Source of the DNA: Coptis chinensis
Lineage: Eukaryota; Streptophyta; Magnoliopsida; Ranunculales; Ranunculaceae
Direction of reading: 5' to 3'
Assembly (NCBI GenBank): GCA_015680905.1
Contig: CM027377.1
Location: 88,825,001-88,889,000 of the forward strand
Length of the DNA: 64,000 nucleotides
Positions 57,468 to 64,000 of this stretch are shown here, in pieces. Each line of letters begins with the position of its first letter. The first letter of the stretch is position 1. The notes below the pieces were generated by a model. The model had not been told where the DNA came from and ran no database searches. It saw nothing but the letters and a program-made list of their open reading frames with translations. The position numbers and the translations under genes are program-made.

Positions 57468-59900
57468 TTCGTAAGGATCAATTCCCACTTCCCTTCATCG
57501 ACCAGATGCTTGAACGTTTAGCGAGTCATACATATTACTATTTTCTTGATGGTTATTTAGGATATTTTCCAATAGTCATAGATCCTGTTGATCAAGAGAA
57601 AACAACATTCACCTGTCCGTTTGGTACATTTGCGTATAAACGAATGCCTTTTCACAGTTGCAATACCCTTGGTACATTCCAACGTTGTATGCTTCATATT
57701 TTCTGTGATATGGTTGAACGTTTTATGGAAATCTTCATGGACAATTTCTCAATATATGGTAATTCTTTTGATAGATGTCTATCAAATCTTGAAAAGGTTT
57801 TTGGACGTTGTGAAGAGAAAAATCTAGTTCTTAATTAGGAAAAATGCCATTTTATAGTTACAAAAGGAATAGTTCTAGGACATATTGTTTCGAAAGACCG
57901 AATCGAAGTCGATAAAGCTAAGATTGAAAATTGCTTCCCTTCCTATACCAAAAACAGTTCGCGGCATTCGTGCATTTTTAGGACAAGTAGGGCTCAATAG
58001 GAGATTTATCCAAGATTTCTCTAAGGTTGCTCGACCTTTAACAAATCTCTTGCTTAAAGATGTCATCTTTGACTTCAATGTCAATTACAAACAGGCTTTT
58101 GAGACCTTAAAATCTGCCCTGACTACGACTCCTATAATTCAACCACCTAATTGGTTTAAACCTTTTGAATTAATGTGTGAGGCGAGTGACTATGCTATTG
58201 GAGCTGTCCTAGGGCAACGCCGAGAGGACAATCCAATTGTTATTTATTATGCTAGTAAAACTTTTAGTGAAGCTCAACGTAGCTATACCACCACTAAGAA
58301 AGAGTTTCTCGCTATTGTATATGTCTTGGATAAATTTTGTCCTTACCTAGTTGGTTCTTCCATAATAGTCTACACTGACCATGCGGTGCTTCGTTACCTA
58401 TTAGCGAAAAAAGATGCAAAGCAGAGGTTGATCCGATGGATCCCCCTCTTGCAAGAGTTTACTCTAGAAATTAGAGATAAAAAAGGTTGTGAGAATGTGG
58501 TTGCGGACCATTTATCATGACTCGCCAGTGATGTCGATAATGATACCGAAGCCATCTGTGATTCCTTTTCGGATGAACACTTGTATTTTATCTTTTTGTC
58601 TCCTTGGTACGCTGATATAGTAAATTAGCTAGTTACCGAGGAAGTCCCTTCATCTTGGTCTCGTACTGACAAAAAATGTTCTTATCCAATGTGAATTTTT
58701 ATTTATGGGATGATCCCTACCTCTTCAAGTATTGTTCAGACCAATTGATCTGCCGTTGCATTCCCGACTGGGAACACAATGACGTGTTATCCTTTTGCCA
58801 TGAAAAATCTTGTGGTGCTCATTTCAGTGGTAAGAAAATTATGGACAAGGTTTTATAATGTGGGTTTTATTGGCTAACAATGTTTAGAGATGCACATGAG
58901 CATTGCAAATCATGCACCCGCTGCCAGCAGCTAGGACGCATTACTCAGCGCAATATGATGCCCTTAAATCCAATTTTAATTGTGGAATTTTTTTATGTGT
59001 GGGCCATTGACTTCATGGGTCCCTTTCCAAATTCTCATGGATTTCTCAACATAGTAGTAGCTGTTGAGTACGTGTCAAAATGGATTGAGGCAATGACATG
59101 TTATGCGAATGATCATAAGACTATTGTTTTGTTTGTAAAAGAAAATATTTTTCTCTCATTTTGGTGTTCCCAAAGCTATCATTAGTTATGGGGGAAAACA
59201 TTTTTGTAATAAAATTTTTGAGTTGTTAGTAAAGAAATATGGAGTCACTCACAAGGTGGCTACTCTGTATCATCCTCAGACCAGTGGCCAAGTAGAAGTA
59301 TCTAATAGAAAGATTAAGTCCATTTTAGAAAAAATAGTTAATCCATCTAGGAAAGATTGGTCTCTCTGATTATTTGATGCCTTGTGGGTATAAAGAACCG
59401 CCTTTAAGACACATGTAGGCATGTCTCCTTATCTCCTCATTTTTGGAAAACCTTGTCATCTGCCGGTTGAACTTGAGCATCGTGTTCTATGGGCCATCAA
59501 AAGCCTAAATTATAATACCAATGCGGCAAGCGAGAAGTGAAAATTGTAATTAAATAAGCTTGAGGAAATTTGGAGTGATGCCTATGATCTCTTGAAGTCC
59601 TATAAAGCCAACATGAAAAGAGTGCATGACAAGCATATATTGAGAAAAGATTTCAAAATTGGTCAAAAAGTTTTGTTGTACAACTCAAGATTACACATTT
59701 TTCCAGGAAAATTAAAAACACGATGGTCTGGTCCTTTCATTGTCTCTGCTGTCACCCCTTATGGGGCTATCTCTTTGAAAAATATAAATGATAATAGCGA
59801 ATTTCAAGTAAATGGCCAACGCCTTAAATATTATCATGAGTTGCGTTCTCCATATGTCGAAAAAACTCTTCTCCAAGATTCAGTCTATAGAGACTACTAG
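57468..59900 (+). pseudogene. pol: pol of element F: RT remainder, RNaseH, integrase
   Basis: It resumes F exactly after the E insertion: VIRKDQFPLPFIDQMLERLA, FLDGYLGYF, MPFHSCNTLGTFQRC, catalytic box FMDNFSIYG (second Asp changed to Asn). RNase[43 protein letters not shown] (first Asp and Glu changed). Integrase: [43 protein letters not shown] (second catalytic Asp reads Tyr); [13 protein letters not shown]-terminal domain open at 59592-59900, ending VEKTLLQDSVYRDY. Multiple active-site changes mean it is long dead. Confidence 0.87.
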
Positions 59901-59907
59901 ATTCACT

Positions 59908-59950
59908 GGTGTACTTCCTTCTATGTGTTTAAAAAAGGGGGAAGTACACC
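59908..59950 (+). promoter_or_regulatory. Hairpin directly after pol of element F
   Basis: GGTGTACTTCC (59908-59918) pairs perfectly with GGAAGTACACC (59940-59950). The loop contains AAAAAAGGGG. Element B has TGGTGTACTT/AAGTACACCA at the same place after its pol stop; A has a decayed version. Confidence 0.6.
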
Positions 59951-60061
59951 TTTAGAGTAGTCGGGCCCTCTTCTATTTCCTTCTCTCAAATCTCTTAGAG
60001 TGTGTGGTTGCAAGCACCGGAACCATAGTCCACAAAAACTTTATTTCAGAACTGAGTATAA

Positions 60062-60406
60062 ATGTCTTCTGATAATCGAGCAAACGTGCCTTCTAGTAAA
60101 CAGTGGGTACCAAAAATGTCCCCTCCTTTCTTCTCTTCCATTTTCTATTCTCTTCCTCGTGAAATTTAGCTCATCATTTGGTGTAAGTCTCACCCATCTT
60201 GAATAGGTAATGGTCGTAGTACTTTTGCTCGTAAGCAACGTGCGTGAAGGATGGGGTGGTGTATGCATTGTCAAACACCTTTTTGTCCAGGTCTTAAATT
60301 ACTATCTGATATTTGCCAGTATAAGGTATATTTTTGTCTGACACCAGCTGAGCAAGATAAACTTTGTCGTCGCCCCATTGCTCCTATAGGCTGGGATTCG
60401 TCTTGA
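60062..60406 (+). pseudogene. Cys-rich ~114-codon ORF after pol (viral nucleic-acid-binding-like), element F
   Basis: ATG 60062 in the context GAGTATAAATG, terminal TGA 60404. The single frame is interrupted by TAG and two TGA codons explicable by C-to-T changes. Blocks parallel the E copy: SLPREI (E: LLPVDLQRKI), GNGRSTFARKQRA, RMGWCMHCQT, CPGLKLL, CQYKVYFCLTPAEQDK. Cysteine spacing C-x2-C-x4-C is identical in both. Retention of length, position and motif in two families suggests a once-useful accessory protein. Family guess as for 53502-53831. Confidence 0.6.
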
Positions 60407-60495
60407 GGATCTAACGTTAAAAGATTCATATTCGTCTTGAGGATCTGACGTTAAAAGACTCACATTCGTCTTGATGATCTGACGTTAAAAGACTC
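60396..60495 (+). repeat. Three tandem ~34-bp units after the Cys-rich ORF, element F
   Basis: ATTCGTCTTGAGGATCTGAC-type unit followed by GTTAAAAGACTCA, three nearly identical copies. Homologous to 53830-53930 in E. The first copy overlaps the ORF end. Confidence 0.7.
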
Positions 60496-60876
60496 AACAT
60501 GTATATACTCGTGTCTTTTATTTTTCCCTTTGCACTAAGCATTGTGCACAAAGAGATTTGTGTTCAACATCGGATGTTCCCTAATCCGGATGGGCAATGG
60601 ATTTCACCAGGCCAACCCCTAGTTGTTTGCTATTTGATTTCATTTCGGAGTAGTTTGAGGCTATACCATATGTACTAAAGGTAATATTATTATGAGACCA
60701 TTGCATAACGGTCAGGGATGTACCGTCTAGGCCCCCAAAACATAAAGGTTAAGCCATAGTCTGGTTGGATTGTGTTCGCTCCAGAGTTGACATGACAGTT
60801 GCCTGATGTTATATGTGGTGAGTTTTCTGGTCGTCCGGTGTTGTTAACACGTTAATCTCCCCTTGTACATTTGTAC

Positions 60877-60907
<31 letters not shown>

Positions 60908-61306
60908 AAGGTTGAGAAACAGGACACAAACACCCCCACCCCCCCAAAAAAAAATGAAGTTTGAATGTGCACTTGCCATATCCCATTGGATGGCATTTTT
61001 AATGTCGATCATTTTGTCAGCTCATTCATTCCATTTGGAGTTGAAACGAATCAAAATTTCACGTTTGAAGTTTTTGGACCAGTTCGATACATAATGAGAA
61101 ATTATTTATGTTATAAAATTATTGTCTTCCTATTATAAATATATTAGTTTGTTCCTTTATGCATTGAGCCTAATCTTTAAGTCCAATGGACCGATTCAAA
61201 TAGTATGTCCATTGGACTTATCCAACGTAGGCTCAACGGTCAGATACCCCTCTAGGCCCAACCACTTGATTAGGCACGCTAATCCACTAACGGTTAGCTT
61301 TTTGCC
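60496..61306 (+). other. Spacer in element F with AAT microsatellite and a 13-bp hairpin
   Basis: No gene supported. It contains (AAT)n at about 60880-60907, a C-rich run near 60931-60946, and a perfect hairpin AAGTCCAATGGAC (61179-61191) / GTCCATTGGACTT (61207-61219) about 90 bases upstream of the TATA box at 61307. Confidence 0.55.
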
Positions 61307-61314
61307 TATAAAAT
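61307..61314 (+). promoter_or_regulatory. Internal TATA box before the membrane mini-ORF, element F
   Basis: GCCTATAAAATCC followed ~30 bases later by CATCAAACATCACTCATCCC, a plant-like start region and a 5' leader with CT-rich sequence leading to ATG 61400. Confidence 0.55.
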
Positions 61315-61399
61315 CCAACACTCCTCATCAAACATCACTCATCCCATTCTCTCACTCTACATAACTTAATCTTTACAAATTTTCATCTTCTTTAACATA

Positions 61400-61519
61400 A
61401 TGGATCCGATCGAGAAATTCGAAAAGTAGCAACGTGATGCTGCATTCTGGGTCTTCTTGATAACAGTATTTATCGTTGTGATAATGTTAATCATGCATAA
61501 CATCCTCCAGAATATCTAG
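61400..61519 (+). pseudogene. 39-codon single-membrane-span ORF, element F
   Basis: ATG 61400 to TAG 61517. Reads MDPIEKFEK, an in-frame TAG (CAG before one C-to-T change), then QRDAAFWVFLITVFIVVIML and IMHNILQNI. A charged N-terminus is followed by ~18 uninterrupted hydrophobic residues, a clear transmembrane helix. It sits ~90 bases after a good TATA box. No relative recognised. It lies in the envelope position, so a remnant of a fusogenic or movement-type membrane protein is conceivable but unproven. Confidence 0.45.
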
Positions 61520-62228
61520 ATCGATGTAACATACATCTACCTTTTCCTTTATCGTTTTGTATATTAGTGTGGTGTGTTAAATAATTCTCAAACATTTGTA
61601 CGGTTTACGTATTAAATGGAGAAGTTCCCTATTTAATATTTGTGTGTATTAGTTATATTTTTACCTTATCATAAACATAAAAAAAAATCATAAAAATCAT
61701 AATAAATAAAAAAAATCAAGAACTCACAAAAATATATCAATCTCGACTCATTGTGTTCATAGCAAGTCGTGCACGCTACACGGTAGGCCTAACACATGTT
61801 GCGCACGCAACTCGATCATTTTATACACAGTAGGCCTAACACAGTGTATTGAGGTTTGCTACATCAATTTAGAATTTACCTGCAGGTCTAACTATATTGT
61901 GGCTACTTCACCTCCGTATGTTCTATCTCTTTACATACCTCAGTAACAGTCTTAGGGACGTTATTTTTAATACCCTATTTGACAACTCAAGATAGAAAAT
62001 ATGTGTTGGTCTAACTGCCATGTGAAACCTTCCTCCGTATTTTCTAACATTGTGCATCCCTCAGTAATTGTTTTAGGAATCTGACATGAAAAGACCTACT
62101 ATGGATACCCATAGTTGATGTTACATAATTATGTGTACCAATAACACATGTTTCACTTGTGTTTTCCACATATTAATTCTGGATCTAACTACACTTGCTA
62201 TCCTGATTCGTAAAGGCTCATATATTGG
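61520..62228 (+). other. AT-rich spacer with short direct repeats, element F
   Basis: No gene supported. The phrase ACGGTAGGCCTAACACA recurs as ACAGTAGGCCTAACACA (61780-61850). CCTCCGTAT...CCTCAGTAA...TTTTAGGAATCTGAC phrases recur at ~61910-61960 and ~62030-62080, the last resembling the GTCTTGAGGATCTGAC unit. Confidence 0.4.
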
Positions 62229-62237
62229 CTATAAATC
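62229..62237 (+). promoter_or_regulatory. Internal TATA box before the ORF1-like gene of element F
   Basis: GGCTATAAATCTC with a CT/CA-rich leader downstream (CACGCATTCTTCACTATCC), about 90 bases before the probable ORF start. Confidence 0.5.
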
Positions 62238-62318
62238 TCTTCTTTTCATCCATCTTTATTTCACGCATTCTTCACTATCCTTCCCTCACTTATACTTTCA
62301 AATCGATCAACCAAGAAA

Positions 62319-63386
62319 GATAGTGCCCGAGAAAAATTATTTGAATTTTTTTGATGAAGTCCTTTTTTCTCCATATTTTGACACATAATTTGTACGTTGA
62401 GGATGGATGCCTCTTCTATATCATTCGGAAGCTGCTTATTCAACAAAATTGGTTTTGATGTTTTACCAATTTAGCGAACCTGAACATGGTAAATTCTATT
62501 TCAATGCCAATGGACAACGATTTGAATTGACTAGGGAAATTATCTCTGACATGCTTTAAATTCCAATGAATAACCCGAACTTCCATATTCCAGAGTCACC
62601 ATTTGATATCGTCAAATAAATACTACAAGCCACTGTATCTCGTGGCGAAATAGGAAACAGACATCACGTTGTTCTTCATCGCTTTTCGAAACAGAATCAA
62701 CGATTTGTGCTCCACTGGTTAGGACATAATGTGGCGGGTACATCACAAACATCTGTAGTGACAAAACCTCAACTCCGCCTACTTTAGATTATGCAGAATC
62801 AAAGGGATGACTTTTGCATAATCCAATATCTCTGGAACTCGATCACCAGGCCTAAAAAATGGTTAGCACCTATGCCTACTGTTGTCATGAAAATTATGTT
62901 GCTTTCATATTATCTAGCTGTTTATCCAGAAATACCTCTTCAAATAGCGGGCCTTACTGTAATTCACACAGAATACGCCGCTTGTTTTTGGACTCCAGAT
63001 ACTCTGATAGATGAACAAGAAGACCAAAGCTCATACACTGAATATTTCTTTGATGAAAATGCCATGCATAAAATTTTTAATCCCATGGAAGGCATTCATT
63101 TTTTCACCAAGGCATGTGAGAACTGCACGCACGCCAGGAAATCATCATCAAAAGTCTTCTAGAATTCCAAGAACCTCAAGCAATGCACGACATTGAACAG
63201 GAGGAAATCTTGGAAAATCACTCTCAGTCCTTGGAAAATGACGCTCTCCTAATGGAGAATCAAACTACGCTCTCTGCCAACTAGGGGGACATTCAGCTTC
63301 AGCTCGGCCAACAAACTGATGAACTAAACAGTCTTGTGAACGATTTGTGTCCCCATAACTATCATCATCGTCATCATGGTCCATGA
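62319..63386 (+). pseudogene. ORF1-like gene of element F (plant transposon-protein-like plus coiled coil)
   Basis: The likely start codon is now ATA (62320, KIVPEKNYLNFFDEVLF). Blocks: LMFYQFSEPEHGKFYFNANG, QRFELTREIISDML, HRFSKQNQRFVLHWLGHNVA, DFCIIQYLWNSITRPKKWLA, PMPTVVMKIMLLSYYLAVYP. The FYxN...Gxxx-hxITREI pattern is that of the putative plant transposon protein domain. The region from ILLEFQEPQAMHDIEQEEIL to LGQQTDELNSLVNDL (~63150-63350) is coiled-coil-like, and the C-terminus is His-rich, ending at TGA 63384. Domain order equals ORF1 of A and B. About 355 residues if intact; at least four stops and one frame shift. Confidence 0.6.
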
Positions 63387-64000
63387 TCTTCTTCTTAAAT
63401 AAAAAATAATAAACATAAAAATAAAAATAAATTATAAATAGAGTTTTTGACTATTTAGTACCATGTACTTACAATTTTTTTCCTAAATAGTACCTGTACT
63501 TTGTTTCTAGCCTATTAGTACCACGAACTCTTAATTTGGTTCAACTTAGTACCTCCGTCTATTTTCCATCCCAATCCCTCTAATTTGTCTAATGGGGACC
63601 TCACTTGTTTAACCACGTGACCTGGGTTTCTCTAATTAGTGCCAATAACTCAATTAGCCCAATTATTTATGACAGACATAAAAAAAAACAAGAGTACCTA
63701 AAAAAATCGAAAAACACAGAGAGTGGACTGCAAAAGATCTCCATTGCAAAAGAAGGAAGGACGGAGCTAATCATGAGTTCTTTTTACCAAAAATGAAGGT
63801 AATTTAGATTAATTTTATCACTTTTATTAAGTTTGAGTTTTATAATTAAGTTTTTGTTGAATTTATGAAGGTAATTGTTGAATATCTTTTTTGATGAACT
63901 GGTTAAGGTTCTCCACTGAATCACTCACAAGTTTTGTTTTTCTATCTTGGGGCGTCTTGCTTTCTTATTTTTTAATTCTTTTCAGCTTTTAAAACATTTA
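63387..64000. other. End of window: AT-rich sequence with four TTAGTACC motifs
   Basis: No gene. At 63455-63555 the phrase TTAGTACC(A/T) with GTACTT recurs four times at ~30-base spacing, a style often seen at ends of plant Mutator-like elements and their miniature relatives. No polypurine tract or LTR start for element F was recognised before 64000. Confidence 0.35.

Noticed and set aside
60882-60907. AAT run as a functional element
   Set aside because: Ordinary microsatellite.
1-64000. CRISPR arrays, tRNA or rRNA genes, bacterial operons
   Set aside because: No regularly spaced identical repeats, no complete cloverleaf and no rRNA segments seen; the sequence is of plant repeat type.

Overview
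This window is a plant heterochromatin-type block, almost certainly from a eudicot nuclear genome. It holds no intact host gene. Nearly everything is layered long-terminal-repeat (LTR) retrotransposons of the Ty3/gypsy Athila-like lineage. Evidence for that lineage: gag proteins opening MRLRS..., a protease with D(T/L)GASVNLLP, RT-RNaseH-integrase order, a primer-binding site matching the 3' end of tRNA-Asp (TGGCGCCG...), and extra ORFs in the envelope position between pol and the 3' LTR. Species cannot be named from this sequence. I label the elements A-F.

Left half (1-38245): a nest. Element C (+) is the oldest host layer (seen at 5583-6315 and 33252-34374). Into its ORF2 end inserted D (+, 3' part at 1-5582, running off the left edge). 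Into its 3' untranslated region inserted A (-, 6316-33246, target duplication CTAAG). A is itself split inside its ORF1 by B (-, 11901-26460, target duplication CTCAG). B has the full gene order gag, protease, RT, RNaseH, integrase, then ORF1 and ORF2. A has gag and protease, then skips RT, RNaseH and integrase, yet keeps ORF1 and ORF2, so it is a large non-autonomous derivative. C ends at 34375-35439 in a head-to-head LTR palindrome. A Tat/Ogre-like 3' end (35440-37474) and another LTR fragment (37475-38245) follow.

Right half (38246-64000): an AT-rich degenerate repeat tract and a retroposed, poly(A)-ended gene fragment (39276-39698). Then comes element F (+), whose gag, protease and RT start are at 39962-43138 and whose pol continues at 57468-59900. 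F is split inside its RT by element E (+, 43139-57462, target duplication GTCAC/GTCAT). The 5' LTR of E carries a solo LTR (44297-45565, duplication ATTAA). Its gag-protease junction carries a DNA-transposon-like insert holding an antisense histone H1 fragment. Downstream of pol, both E and F carry a ~110-codon cysteine-rich ORF that looks like a plant-virus nucleic-acid-binding protein. F additionally has a 39-codon single-membrane-span ORF and an ORF1 homologue, each behind its own TATA box.

How the parts work together: gag, protease and pol supply replication. The extra ORFs sit in separately promoted modules, and several modules end in a perfect hairpin followed by a G-rich polypurine tract. 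All coding regions carry frameshifts or stops (many TAG/TAA at CAG, CAA or TGG codons), so none is expected to be active as read here.
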